From Allodiplogaster sudhausi (Eukaryota > Nematoda > Chromadorea > Rhabditida > Diplogasteridae), in NCBI GenBank assembly GCA_945643635.1, contig CALZFC010000268.1:1986001-2050000 (forward strand): a DNA stretch of 64,000 bases. The letters are read 5' to 3'. The notes below the pieces were generated by a model, which saw nothing but the letters and a program-made list of their open reading frames with translations, searched no databases and had not been told where the DNA came from. Positions 22,251 to 33,589 of the stretch are shown here, one piece after another (within the stretch, counting starts at the first letter, position 1; the number at the start of each line of letters is the position of its first letter). The position numbers and the translations under genes are program-made.

Positions 22251-23187
22251 AAGAGAGAGGAGGGAGAGAAAGAGAGGAAGATGGAGAGAGAGAACAGTGA
22301 AACTCTGTTTATTCTTTTAATAATAAAAAGGGAATACTAACAGAACTCTGTCAAATCTGTGATATAAATTCATACGAAATAGCACACAAACCTTTCCACC
22401 AGTCTGCTTCCAGATCTCCGGGCCGGTAGTAGTGTAGTGAGCCTTCACGTTAGCCGGATTGGCAAACTGCAAAAATGTTTGCGTCCGGGGGGAATCGAAC
22501 CCCCGTCGAATGCTTGGAAGGCATCCATGCTAACCATTACACCACGGACGCTTGCGAGATGGCTTTGGGAAGATTTCTCAGCTAATGAGTGTGTAACTAC
22601 AAACCTGATTGAGCATGTACGAATTGGGGATGGCCTCAAGCAGTTCGCCCGCGCGTTCGAGCGCGCCCTTGACAGCGAGCGCCGGGTCAGTGAGCACGAC
22701 CTGAGCATGAGATGTGGTTAAAGGGGCATCAACATGGATTGGGAATTGATATTTTAAGAATATATTCATCTTTACGTGTATTTATTTATTTTTTTATTAT
22801 TTATATCTTTATTACCGGCCAGTTCCTGCCAAATCTGCAGAATTCGTCATTTTGTGAAGAGATTAGTTTCCATATTCAAATCAAACTACACCAAGTTACT
22901 GTGTTATTCAGAAATGGTCTTGAAATATTGACTACTTGCCGCCTCGAGATCTCGCTTTCATATTTTCTCTCTTGTCCAAGACAGGCATACATATGTATGT
23001 TATCTGATGCAGCAGAAGGCTCTTCTTTTTGCACTAGCGAGGTCAGTATTTTGTCGGCGATCCCCCTTCCTTATCGCTCGCTCTTTCTTATCTGACTTCA
23101 CATCTGAGACTGGATGGTATTTGGTGTGGCCGAAAAGAAGGAAATGAGAAGGAAACTCTGATGAGAGGCGATGAGCGAGCAAACTCT

Positions 23188-23220
<33 letters not shown>

Positions 23221-24462
23221 ATCTCTATCACTATCTCTCTCTCCGTCTATATCTTTATCTCTCTCCCTCTCTCTATATCTCTCGCTCTATCTCCTTCTCT
23301 CTCTCGCTAAAAACACCCGGTCACAAACTATATCGCGACTCTCAGAACTGCACTGGTTCGACTGATATGGTCGAAAAGGGTGAAAAGAATGCATATCTCT
23401 CAAAATATGTTATTTGGCGGGAAATTTGAAAAACAATTCTTTTCTTGAAATCCTCTTTCACCTCTGCTCCGTACGCCTTGAGAAGCGCGCGTCGCTCGAC
23501 ACTCATGGATGCCGGCATGGTCAGGATGAGCTTGTAGCTGAAAGAGGTTTAAATTTTTCCCGCTTTTTTTATCATCGGAACTTGAATCTTTTTTTATTGA
23601 AGGGAAAAATTGAAACCTATAAGAAAGGAGAAAAATATCGAAAGTAAAATACTGTCAGAAAAAGGTCTTCCTTTGAAAGAGCAGGAATACGAGAGAGAGA
23701 GAAAGAGAGAGAGAGAGAGGGCAAGAGAGAGTATCGACCCATAGATCCCCTTGATATGAGAGAAAGTGTGTAAATGTATTGACCCCTTGATCTTGGCGCA
23801 GAACGCGAGCGCGATGCCCATGTTGCCCGAGGTCGGCTCGACGAGCACAGTTTTGCCGGGAGTGATAATTCCCTGGCAATATATTTATTTTATTTTTTTT
23901 TTTTGCTTATTTTTTGAGATAATAAAAAGTTGTTAAAAAGCTCTATTAAGAAGCCAAAATTATATATATATATATATTTTTTTTTTAATTTAGTTATTCA
24001 CTTGTTTAAAAACATACCTGCTTCTCGGCCTCGTTGATCATGGAGAAGCCGACGCGATCCTTGACAGAGCCAGCCGGATTCAGGTATTCCAGCTTGACAG
24101 CTGGAAGAAGACGCTGTTTACTATGATTATACTATTATATTATACCATGACAAATGACACTATGACTAATTATAAAATAAAGGATTATACTATGACCGAA
24201 TAAACAATGACGAATCCTAGTTTGACGAATTTTTCTTTGACGAATTTCACTTTGACGGATAATAACATCATGAAGAAATATACTTTGACGAGGTTTACTT
24301 TGACGAATTTTACTTTGACTGATAACACGATCATGATGGAATATACTTTGACGTATTCTAACCAATGGTCGCGCCGAGTCCCTTGGAGATGCTGTTCAGG
24401 CGCACGAGTGGCGTGTTGCCGATAGCGTTTCCGACATCGTCGCAGACAACTTCGCGAGACAT
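20772..24462 (-). CDS. Cysteine synthase (O-acetylserine/O-phosphoserine sulfhydrylase-like), 11 exons
   Basis: A PLP-dependent enzyme of the OAS-TL/CBS family, which makes cysteine from activated serine and sulfide; nematode homologues have also been linked to hydrogen sulfide and cyanide handling. Exons (minus): 24462-24363, 24100-24018, 23872-23784, 23537-23462, 22700-22605, 22466-22392, 22169-22089, 21972-21897, 21619-21456, 21247-21177 and 20877-20772. All phases agree, giving 338 residues, normal for the family. Key sites: the Schiff-base lysine in NPAGSVKDR; the substrate loop [38 protein letters not shown]; the PLP-phosphate loop [28 protein letters not shown]; and [10 protein letters not shown]. 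It lacks the haem and CBS domains of cystathionine beta-synthase. This is the best-preserved gene in the window and probably functional. Exact substrate cannot be told from sequence. Confidence 0.95.
20954..21080. mobile_element. Possible TTAA-flanked insert
   Basis: In the last cysteine synthase intron, TTAAGGGAACCAACAATC on the left and GTTGCGGACTCCTTTAA on the right form an imperfect inverted pair bounded by TTAA. It resembles the clearer elements at 28,451 and 35,842, but the match is weaker. Confidence 0.35.
22196..22290. repeat. (GA)n microsatellite
   Basis: Purine-rich GA tract in the intron between cysteine synthase exons 6 and 7. Confidence 0.9.
22481..22551 (-). tRNA. tRNA-Gly (anticodon UCC)
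   Basis: The reverse complement begins GCGTCCGTGGTGTAATGGTT, has TCC in the anticodon loop (GCCTTCCAAGC), a T-arm GGGGG-TTCGATT-CCCCC, and closes with CGGACGC, which pairs perfectly with GCGTCCG. The A and B box promoters (TGGTGTAATGG and GGTTCGATTCC) are intact. It lies in an intron of the cysteine synthase gene, on the same strand. Length 71 nt without CCA. A damaged paralogue is at 57,354-57,423. Confidence 0.95.
23190..23310. repeat. CT-rich microsatellite tract
   Basis: (CT)n with tctatctc interruptions, inside the intron between cysteine synthase exons 4 and 5. Confidence 0.9.
23690..23735. repeat. (GA)n microsatellite
   Basis: A short GA run in the intron after cysteine synthase exon 3. 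Confidence 0.85.
24120..24360. repeat. Minisatellite of TTTGACGAATTT-type units
   Basis: First intron of the cysteine synthase gene. Irregular repeats of 'tttgacgaattt', 'actttgacgaa', and a longer period with 'gataacacgatcatgatgga' / 'gataataacatcatgaagaa'. No coding role. Confidence 0.75.
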
Positions 24463-24469
24463 CTTCGTC

Positions 24470-27400
24470 AGAGACTTAGTTTTGATTCCCTGACCAAACG
24501 TCAAAATTTTCTTCAACGTCAAAATCCATGAAAATCACATATTTTACTTACCACACAACAACAGTTTCAGGATTGGCAATTTTCGAAGCAACTTAAGTAT
24601 AAAACTCATTGTTAGGATATGGGGAACCTCTTTGTAAGCGATAACTGAAAAAAACTGAATTTCGTTTTAAAATGAAATTTTTGGCAGGCATCCAGTTTGC
24701 GGTAATAATGGCAAGCAATGAGAGTAGGCAATCGAGCCAGCAACAGGGGTAAAGGTAGAGATTATAGATAGAAGGTGGCAAACGGTAGAGGGTTCTAGTT
24801 GGAAAGTGGCGAGCAAACAGATAGATAGACCCTTTCAAACAATCCAAGAAGTGAATGAGCACGGTACAAACTGATTGTGAGTACGTACACAACTTTTGTG
24901 CACTGCACACGCTTGCTTTTATTATCCGTGCCTACGTGACTTTGAACAAGAAGTAGAGCGGAGATTGTGATGGGCGGTCTAGTCAATCTCTCATTGCTTA
25001 CTCCCTTCTTTCACACCATCTCCATAGATCCCGCAGTATTTGGCTCGATTCTTTTTTCTCAGCATCTACTACTCATCTGTCTCAATTTTTCTCTCTTACT
25101 CTCTCTCTCTCACTCTTTCTCCCTCTCTTTCAATCTCTCTCTCGAATTCTCTCTCACTTTCTTACCAAAACGAAAGCGCAATCGCACCAAATCAGCACCA
25201 TCATTCACGGTCAGAGTTGGTCGCGGAAGAGATATGGAGATGGAGAAAGAGAGATAGAAAAGAAAAGGTGGTAGACAGATTGAGGAAGAAATAGAGAGAG
25301 AGCGAGACAGAGAGAGAGAGAGTGAGAGAGAGAAAAGGTGAGAGAGAATACGAGAGAGTAAGAAAAATAGAGAGAAAGTTAAAGATATATGGAGAGAGAG
25401 GTGAGGGAGAAAGAGGGGAAGAGACGAAGAATGGTGAACTTCTGCGTGATTGATCTGTGCTCACTGTTCGTTCTTGTGAGTCGGCAGTAAAACCCCCTTC
25501 CAAATGAGCCGAAAACAGGGAAGAAGGTCTAGGCCTACTTTTAGCTTGAATTTTGAATTTTAATTAAAATATGCATGTAACACAAAAGTATTGTAAAACT
25601 GAGCATGTCGATATTCTACATATATGCTACATTGAAAGTATCGGGAAATAATTGTCAAGCATCCATGCAACTTTGACGGAAATGCGTTTTGGCATTAGTA
25701 AATCCCGTCAATCGCAACCAGGAAGGCATAACTTCATTCACAACTATTATTGCACTTTTCATCTGTTATGTACTCTCTCGCTCTCTTTCAGTCTTTTTCT
25801 TCCTCTCTTTCTCATCTCTCTTTCTATCTCTCTCTCTCGATCTCTTTCTATCTCTTCCTCTCTTTTTCCCTTTCTTTTTCTCTCTCTCTCTCTCTTCTCT
25901 CTCCCCCTTCTCTTCTATAGTCTATCTCCCACTACATCATCCCATTCTCCCCGTATACTGGCAGTTCCAAATTGGCGGTTGATGTTTCGCGTCAGGATCA
26001 CAGATCTCTTCACTTTAGAAACGTACAAGCTCGCACATGTTACAATTATGTTCCTTTCTTATCTTTAAATATACACGGAAGAAGAATAGCCTTTCCTGTC
26101 CACAATCGGGAGACCTATTGAGAGTCAAATAGAGAAGGATAGAGAGAGCGAGAGAGAGAGAGAGAGTTATAGAGTCATATAAAGAGACAGAGAGCTTGTG
26201 AGAGTGAGAGAAATAGATAAACAAGGTGAAAAGATAAGGGGATTATGGTAGTGACTACATTATCCATCAGCATCAAATCTGTTATTCTATACGGCACAAA
26301 CATGAGATCAACCTCAATGCAAAACTACAATCAAGCATGATTGTTCTCTGAGTGATGACATTACTAGAGATTAAGAGAGAGGGAGAGAGAGACATTTTAT
26401 GGACATTTCCTTCCGATCCGCACGTACGCAGACGAAGGAGAGGATAAGTAATTGGGTTAGTTGACATGCCATTGGAGGGTATATTGGTGACAGAGAACGG
26501 AGAAGGCGTTGGCAAGACCACCAAACTCCACAGCAGAGCATCTGAATCGGCACGTGTACCGAAACATGTGATAAAAAATTTTATCTTGTTTGACGCACAA
26601 CGTGTTTGACCTTGCAAGATAAAACACAAACAACAAAAAGAGGTTTGTGCCTTATTTCTGCGATGCTATCTCTTTTGCATTCGAATAGAGAACATAATAT
26701 GATAGCGCAAAATAATGTAAAAGACGTTTTTTCGCGTTTTTGACCCGCTAATTACTTTTACGCAAAAATGTACATGCACTTGTTTTTGCATATTCCGCAG
26801 GAATCTATCTACCAAATTGGTAGAAAAAAGTATGTAAGCGTAATTTGTTCGTAAATGTGCTTATAGGGTCGAAAACGCGAAAAACACGGTATTTTTTTTG
26901 CACCGTATTGCACTTTGCCACCCGTCGCGCCCTTCTAACCGGTTTGCACTGATTCATTTGATTATATTTTCACATATTTTATACGTTGTACATATGAATG
27001 ATTAAAGAAATAAATAATAAATAAATGAAAAATGAAAAAAACCGCCCTTCATCGCTCCTCTCTGCTACTCTGGTTCTCTCTCTCCTTCTCTCTCTCTTCT
27101 TCTCTCTCTATCTCTATCTCTCACTCTCTCACTCGCTCTCTCCTTCCCTATCTCTATCCCTGTCTCTCACTCTCATTCTCCGTCTCTCTCTCTTTAATAA
27201 TTCCCAGCGTTTCGATTAGCGAAATTGAGTTTGTATCTGCACGTTAAACTTGAACAAAATCGATTATGCATGAATGTCTAGAAAGAAGCGATGGCCGCAA
27301 CAAAGAAGAGAATGGCGGAGAAGAGGAAGAGGTGGACAGCGGATTTCGTTGTCTGAATACGAATATAAATAAATAAAAATGCATATGTACATATATACTA

Positions 27401-27540
27401 CATGAAATCAGTCAAAAGGTAGTATATATTTCTTTCGCAACTACAACAAGATTTAATCATTTTAGTTTTCCTTAATAAATCTTGTTATCGAGAGCAAGAA
27501 AAATCTGTTAGCTCCACACTTTCTCAAAAGCATTAACCTC
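24470..27540. other. Intergenic region with pyrimidine and purine microsatellites
   Basis: No gene is supported. It holds CT tracts at about 25,080-25,160, 25,775-25,915 and 27,060-27,195, and GA tracts at about 25,285-25,420, 26,130-26,215 and 26,370-26,395. The long Ser-Leu open frames are artefacts of these. A more complex stretch at 26,400-26,580 has open frames on both strands but no recognisable family. Confidence 0.6.
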
Positions 27541-27640
27541 ATTAGTCTCCGTCTGCGTCAGGTCCATGCAGCAAGGTTGAATTCTGCTACGACAGTCGGA
27601 GTAGGAAAAAGTCCTCTCTTGCCAGCTGTACCCACCAACA
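27540..27640 (-). pseudogene. Fragment of the last exon of a secreted-family copy
   Basis: The minus strand ends with the family signature, CCMDLTQTETNE, preceded by asn-leu-gln-asn-like sequence comparable to the copy at 33.6 kb. The flanking sequence (27.36-27.54 kb) also resembles the flank of that copy at 33.38-33.58 kb. No other exons are seen, so this is a small relic. Confidence 0.55.
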
Positions 27641-27790
27641 CATTCTGGAGGTTCTCTAGGCTCATTAGTAATCGCTCATATTTTCTCAAATTCCAGAAAG
27701 ATTCCTCCATTTCTCTCTTTCTTTCTAAACGAAGATTCAAGAGCTCGCAATTTTATCACTATTTCCTTGCCTTTCTTCTTGACGTTTGAG

Positions 27791-27812
27791 ATTTTAATTA
27801 CCCAATTTTGAG
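27791..27812 (+). other. SL1-like 22-mer (relic)
   Basis: Matches the nematode SL1 spliced leader at 19 of 22 positions, including TTTAATTACCCAA and TTTGAG. It is in a block homologous to 60,790-60,900, where the match is 20 of 22. No GT follows at the exact place of the SL RNA donor. Confidence 0.35.
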
Positions 27813-28450
27813 TGCGATAAAAATACTCGACATCGTCTGAGCCAACTTCGCAAGACATCCTTCTTGCTTCCTCTTGTTTTCAAGACAAGACAGACGCTGT
27901 TAGTTGTTTCAAAGAAAACAGTCAAAGCATATGAATCATAATCTAAATGGTAGAATTTTCAGTGAAGACGGAAGATTCGTAAACAACTTTCAGATAGTCA
28001 AAAGTGGGCACGGGCCGATGCGTTGGTAATTGCAAGTAATAATTTAGCAGAAATGTTAAATTGAACGTGAAAGCGTGAAAGAAAACAGCTTCAAAATCAA
28101 AAAAAAGGAATAAAGAGATCATGGCTGGAAATATTGTTGCATCCTCCTAGCATGTGCTATGACAATATGAATATATTTACAAAAATCTTTACAATTGCAT
28201 GACAAGATAAATTAGGTGATTATCGAAAAATTACACCACAAAAACGTCAGGACAGAACTTGTTAGTAAGGAACTATATAGAGATGCTATTATGGAGCGTT
28301 TGAAGTAGAAGAACGACCTCCATCGTCCTCATTGCTGTCCTTCCTCCTGAAACAAGGCCCTTGCCGAATTGCCTTCCTAAGAAGAGCCATAATCCTCGGA
28401 TCAGATCTTGTGTTGATGATCGGCCCCATAGACAATGAAAGCATCCTTAA

Positions 28451-28865
28451 AGGAGCTATCCATGGAGACTATAATGCTGCTGTATTTTTCGAAAATACTA
28501 TCCGGCCCAACTAGAAACATCATTAGGAAAAGTAAGAATGCATCCTGAAGGGGCCCCGAGGAGAAAAACCAGATTTTCCTCAAGTTGTACTGTAGAATTT
28601 AGGGAGTGACGTCATCACCCCTTGCCTATTTTCTCCCCATGCCACCCTCATTCTATCAGAAAAAAAGGTGATAACTGGGTGCGAAGCGGCAAGCCATGCT
28701 TGAGATTCGATGGAAAAGAAGAGAGGCAGAGAGAAAAAAACTCACAAGTGTAGTTTGTTATGATGGATACTGTGCTTACTTACCGCCAAAACGTTTTACA
28801 ATATCATGCGCGAATTCAAACGTTAGTTTTTCACAAGCGGCTTCTAAACTCCGTGGATAGTTCCT
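28451..28865. mobile_element. TTAA-flanked MITE (415 bp)
   Basis: Left end AGGAGCTATCCATGGAG after TTAA (28,447-28,450); right end CTCCGTGGATAGTTCCT before TTAA (28,866-28,869). The ends are inverted repeats with only a few mismatches, and the TTAA is duplicated, as in piggyBac-like elements. The inner sequence 'acatcattaggaaaagtaag' recurs at 43,624-43,762. It abuts the 3' end of the receptor-like gene. Confidence 0.8.
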
Positions 28866-28929
28866 TTAATATTAATTTTTACAATAGCACTTGTGAATGC
28901 TAGTTGCATCATTAATCAATATTACTTTA

Positions 28930-30678
28930 GATATAAAATGTATGTACGTAGGTACATAATTCTTCATCCTGGAGCTCGTTGCTAACCAAATAACGAGAGC
29001 GGCACTTGAGAGAAGTTCGCCGAGAACAAATAAAGAACCATTCTCGAAGGTCTTGCAGGGCGTACTCTTCAATTCTCCCAGAGGCGATAGCTTTCGTAGT
29101 TGGCAGACAATTACAACGGCCACAGCGAACATTGGAATAGTCACGGCACCGAATGCGCCCCTGAGATATTTATTCTCTCTTTTAAAAATTGCACGTATCC
29201 TATATATGTATTTAATAAAAAACGCTATAAGTATACAAGGATTGTAAGATTTAAAAAAACATGCAGCCAACATGTTGAAAGCCAGTCTGTTCATGGCAAC
29301 ATAGCTACTGAGCGAAGAAGGAGTGGATGAAGATGATGATCTCTGAATGAGAATCGGAAGATTACGAGATATAAAATATCACCATGCACAAACGGCTCAC
29401 AATGCTGTTCTGACAATTAGTCCATTTTATGCGAAGCCGCATACGAGCGAGCAAGATCCCATACAGCAAAAGCACAGCTAGGACTCCGAGACCAAGAGCG
29501 GATACCTGATAAGAAAGTGGAAATATGAGCAGAAATGTAAGAGTTGAAATCTCGCTCACCCTCTTTCATTCACTCTTTCTTTCTCTTTCTCTCTCTCCCT
29601 CTCGCTCTCTCTTTCTCACACTCTAACTTTCACTCACCTCGAAGATTGCAAGTGGATAGCGGCATCCCTCGAAAGAGCAAGTGACTAGTGCGTTGTTTGG
29701 ATAGAAAAGAGTAGCGCCGTACATCCCAATTACGATCTATTAAATAACTACAAAAGTAGTTGTCTCAACCGTCTTAGGATAATCCTGTGACCGAGAGGTA
29801 AGGTCACAGGATTATCATAAAATGGTTGAGACGATCTAAGAGTGAGACTAACCGAAACAAACAAGTTGACAACAACAATCGCAGCAAGCGCAAGGTAGCA
29901 ATGGAAGCAGCGAATGGAGACACGGTAAAATATTGGATGCATTACGGCCAAGTAAAGTAGAGATGTTTGAGCGAGGTAAGAACCTGCTCACCGAAACTTT
30001 TTGATATATGAAGAGAATACAAGTTCGAGCAACGAACAAGCAATCGAAGCAAAGTCATGATTGGCGAGGAAAAGGAGAATGGCAACCGAAGGATAGTTGA
30101 AGCCATCTCTCATGGCGATGATTAACATAACATAGTATAATAGAATAGTTAGCAGAGTTGTGGCTGAGCGAAACAATACGAAGATATAACGCTTCCGATG
30201 CCTGTACAACTCTTTAAATTAGTAATGCGATCTCATACTTATAACCGAAAGAACCGAACAATTCTTACCATGTGTAAGGTAAACGTCAAAACGATGCTTA
30301 TCAGTGAAGACCTCACCATGATCCACTCTGCCTCCAGGCAATTAATTGCAATACAAGAAATCCTGCGTTAAGAATGAGCGCGACCAGTGAGATGATGGTT
30401 GGGAGAACTGCAAGGAAGTAGGTTCGGAAGGCCTCTGCACGGTGCATTTCCTGAATTACTCACAATCAGTTAATGTAATGGGGTAAGGTTGTTACTTTTC
30501 GAGTCTATGAAAGAGCAGAAATAAAAGTGACCTGGAGCATGGCGCAAGGATCAGAGCCAAGGGGCACCGCGCATCTCGCGAACTTCTCATCCGATCCACG
30601 TTGCATCTCTGCGCACTTCTGGAAGACGGGAGGGACTGATGAGTCATCCATGGAGAGAGGAGCGGAGACTCCAACCAT
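28930..30678 (-). CDS. Seven-transmembrane receptor-like (GPCR) gene, one in-frame TGA
   Basis: Exons on the minus strand encode a Cys-containing N-terminus (start MVGVSAPLSMDDSSVPPVFQ at 30,678), then helix 1 (TYFLAVLPTIISLVALILNA) and a short exon near 30,295 (SIVLTFTLHM). An exon around 30,205-29,850 gives helices 2-4, with YIFVLFRSATTLLTILLYYV, SIACSLLELVFSSYIKK and, after an in-frame TGA near 29,991, LLYLAVMHPIFYRVSIR, which corresponds to the rhodopsin-type 'DRYLAVxHPLxYR' (the D and R are replaced). Then come IGMYGATLFYPNNALVTCSF (loop 2 cysteine), ALGLGVLAVLLLYGILLAR (helix 5), and an exon with helices 6 and 7 (GAFGAVTIPMFAVAVVIVCQ and SLFVLGELLSSAALVIWLAT). Ligand unknown. The TGA may be a disabling mutation or an assembly error. 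Confidence 0.6.
29575..29625. repeat. CT-rich tract
   Basis: Short pyrimidine microsatellite in an intron of the receptor-like gene. Confidence 0.8.
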
Positions 30679-31699
30679 TACACGCGACTCACTCCTGCGC
30701 AATGGAAAGAAGGTGGGTTATGATGGGAGCTTTATCGAAGGTGGTTGTGACCTTAGGACAGCTGATATGAATGTCTAACTTTTATTGTCATCACTTCTCA
30801 ATGTCTACAATGTTGACAAACTACAAGATTATTGACAGATATGGAGAGGGCGTTTGAACATGAAGAATGCATTTATGTTAAGCTCATTCAGCATTTCGAA
30901 ATGACAATATGGATTAAGGCGACATGAGCCTCGGCGACATTTTCTCAAAGAAAGCTGTTAAAGAAGAATGAGAGGAGGCAAGAGGAAAAGCGGAAGCAAA
31001 ATGACAGTGAGAGATCAGCAATGGCACAAATCTAAAGAAATAAAGAAAAGACAGGCATTTGACAATAGATTCTTGTTGTTTGGCGTGTTGTTGAATTGTG
31101 AAAAAAGGAAAATCATTGCTGCTGGAGGCGAAAAGTGGACAGAGCCAGAAAGGAGTTGATAAGCAAAGCCGATTGAACTTTGAAAAGAATAAGAGACATA
31201 GGGAGTCGCTCTTTCTCTTGATCTTTCCAAACAAACGTTTTCGAGCAAGCAGCACTAATGCTCATTTCATAATTCTCGCCCAAATTTTAGATTTAATTGC
31301 AAAAGTTTTTATGCTGTAGAAACCCTACATTATTGCAGATATTTGTTCGCGAGATAACTTCTTCAAGCTTCCTTTTGTTTCCTCACAAGACGACATAATT
31401 CTACTACATACGTCAAAAGCAGGAGACGAGGCATCAAAACATTGAACGAGGATCAAATCTTAACGGAAAAGGCATGACATTGTCATGGCGCGAAATTACA
31501 ATCTATCATTGTTGCTCTCACACCTCATTTTTGAATGATTTATGAACAGATTAAATACATTTTCAACCGTTTTTGAAGTCATGAACATGATTGGTAAATG
31601 TTCCACCACAGTCTGAAGACATCTTTACAGTCGGCTGAATGAGGAAGGATGAGAAAGCCAAAAAGACGCTCGGGAGCGGAAGAACATCGAAGTCCTTCC

Positions 31700-31800
31700 C
31701 CTCCTCCTCTCACTCTCTCTCTCTTTTTCTCTTCTTCTCTCTTTCTCTCTCTCCTTCTCTCATTCTCTCGCAGTCTCTCTCTCTCTCTTCTTCTCCTTCG
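31700..31800. repeat. CT-rich tract just 3' of a membrane gene
   Basis: Pyrimidine run immediately beyond the stop of the minus-strand membrane gene. The paralogue at 61.2 kb has a similar run in the same position, so it was duplicated with the gene. Confidence 0.85.
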
Positions 31801-31804
31801 CCCT

Positions 31805-32953
31805 TCATGCGCCTTTCTTCGCCGCGTCCGCACAGCCGACGGCGCTCATAATCGGGTCGATCTGCTGGCCAACCTTCTTCTTTGCCTAAATGAAAAAATA
31901 TACTTCAATTTTGAAACTCAATATTAAAAAATATTGAGTTTGTTTTCTTAAAAAATGTTCAATGACTACCTACGTTTTCATTTCTGAACTTGTTTTTTTA
32001 ACTAGTAAAATCAACCTCCTTCTTCCGCTTCTCCTCGAGATGGCGAGCGCGAACGCGGCAGACAACGACGCAGATTACCATGAGGACGACGACAGCGAGG
32101 ACGCCGCCGCCCATCGCGGCATACTGAGAAAAATCAATCCATTAATAAGTCAATAAAATTTCAATATACTTATAGCCATCCAAAAATTTTTATGGATGCG
32201 CATAAATATTTTAATATTCCTCTCTTTTGCTTGCTTTCGTTAGGCCTTCTGTGAACAATCGTTGTTGAGATTCCTACGAAGCAACATTTTTACTCTTATT
32301 AACGCCAATCAAATCGCACCAGCATCATATTTCCAGTCCCTGCCGTAGACACCGTGGTAGTGGGGCTGCAAGTTAATTTAATTTTTAACTTAAATGAATT
32401 AAAAGTAATTTTTAAGGCTGTAGATTTTTTTAAACAATGAAGCTGACGCGTGAAAAAGTTACTCGAAATGAATTTGTAGCCTTAATTTATTAACCCCAGC
32501 GATTTATTACTCGTCTTCTGACGATAAATTATATATTTTTTTGCATTCGTTCCAAAATGCTGCCAACGACGAAATTGCACGAACTCAGCAGTCGCGGGTG
32601 GCGTAGTCTCGCTCTTCGGCTGCTCAGTGGAAAGGGCTGTCGTAGGCGCCAGAGTCATCTGAAAGAGCTATTTTAAATTTGTAAAATTATTTAATTTATT
32701 GCCTATTATGTTCCTAATTAATTAAGGTAAATGTTATGCTGTCTATTATTAGTCTATTGTTTTTTTTTCGGAAAAAAATATCTAGGTAATCGTGATTTCT
32801 TTCAATTTGAGCGAAGATTTTTCGAAATAATATTTTTTCGTTTGTTTTATTGATTTTATTTTTCTCCGACCGTCGTGGTTTTCGTCGTAGACATGGTTGT
32901 GGTTGCAGCTTCAGTCTGGACGGTTTCATTCTTATTCTCATCCGGCACCGCCT
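31805..32953 (-). CDS. Mucin-like single-pass membrane protein, copy A
   Basis: Visible exons on the minus strand: about 32,950-32,865 (PDENKNETVQTEAATTTMST then TKTTTVGEK), 32,655-32,565 (MTLAPTTALSTEQPKSETTP), 32,366-32,310 (PHYHGVYGRDWKYDAGA), the transmembrane exon from 32,123 (AAMGGGVLAVVVLMVICVVV then CRVRARHLEEKRKKE), and the tail exon 31,885-31,805 (AKKKVGQQIDPIMSAVGCAD then AAKKGA, stop). So: a Thr-rich extracellular stalk likely O-glycosylated, one helix, a basic stop-transfer segment, and a short tail with an IDxIMSAVG motif shared with the exons at 16,754, 20,084 and 53,581. The 5' start was not found and the join between the third and fourth exons is uncertain. Function unknown. 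Confidence 0.55.
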
Positions 32954-33589
32954 TTAATCGGAAGGGAGTTTTAGCGAAAAGTTTTATTGAACGAAAATTT
33001 AGACACAGCAAAAAACATCCATTAACTAGGTGGCTTAGGAGGAGACGTATTAATCAAATCCGTTGAAGACATTATGACAAGATGAGTGTGAGAGTCGCGG
33101 GTCTCTTGGCCCTTTAATAGAGAGCCAACGTGCAGGCTTGAACATTTCATGACGACAGCATGTAAAAAGTACTCCAGAGAACACGGCACTTTGCGAAAAG
33201 AGAAAATGGCAAATGTTTTTATATGAGGAATTTAACATATCAAAGTCATCATATTTAAATTTAGTTTCCAAATTTGTAAACTGATCACCTTCCGTATCAA
33301 AGCAATTTAGCACACCACACAAATAAAGATTGTGTAAGCGATAAGTTTATGACGACTTATGTCGAAGATAAAGAGGCGGACAGTGGAATTCGTTGTTTGG
33401 TCATTATCACGAATTTATAGAAATATACATATATACATAACATGAGATAAATAAAGATGGATGCGATATATTTCTGCATCTGTACATGAATGTATGAATT
33501 TATCATTATAATGCATCTTGCTATAGAGAAGAAGAAAAATAGGTTAGCTCAACTGTTTCTCAAGACTATTAATTTCATACATTTTAATA

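Noticed and set aside
26282..26629. Minus-strand frame of 115 codons
   Set aside because: No family resemblance, low-complexity neighbours and an equally open plus strand; not enough to call a gene.
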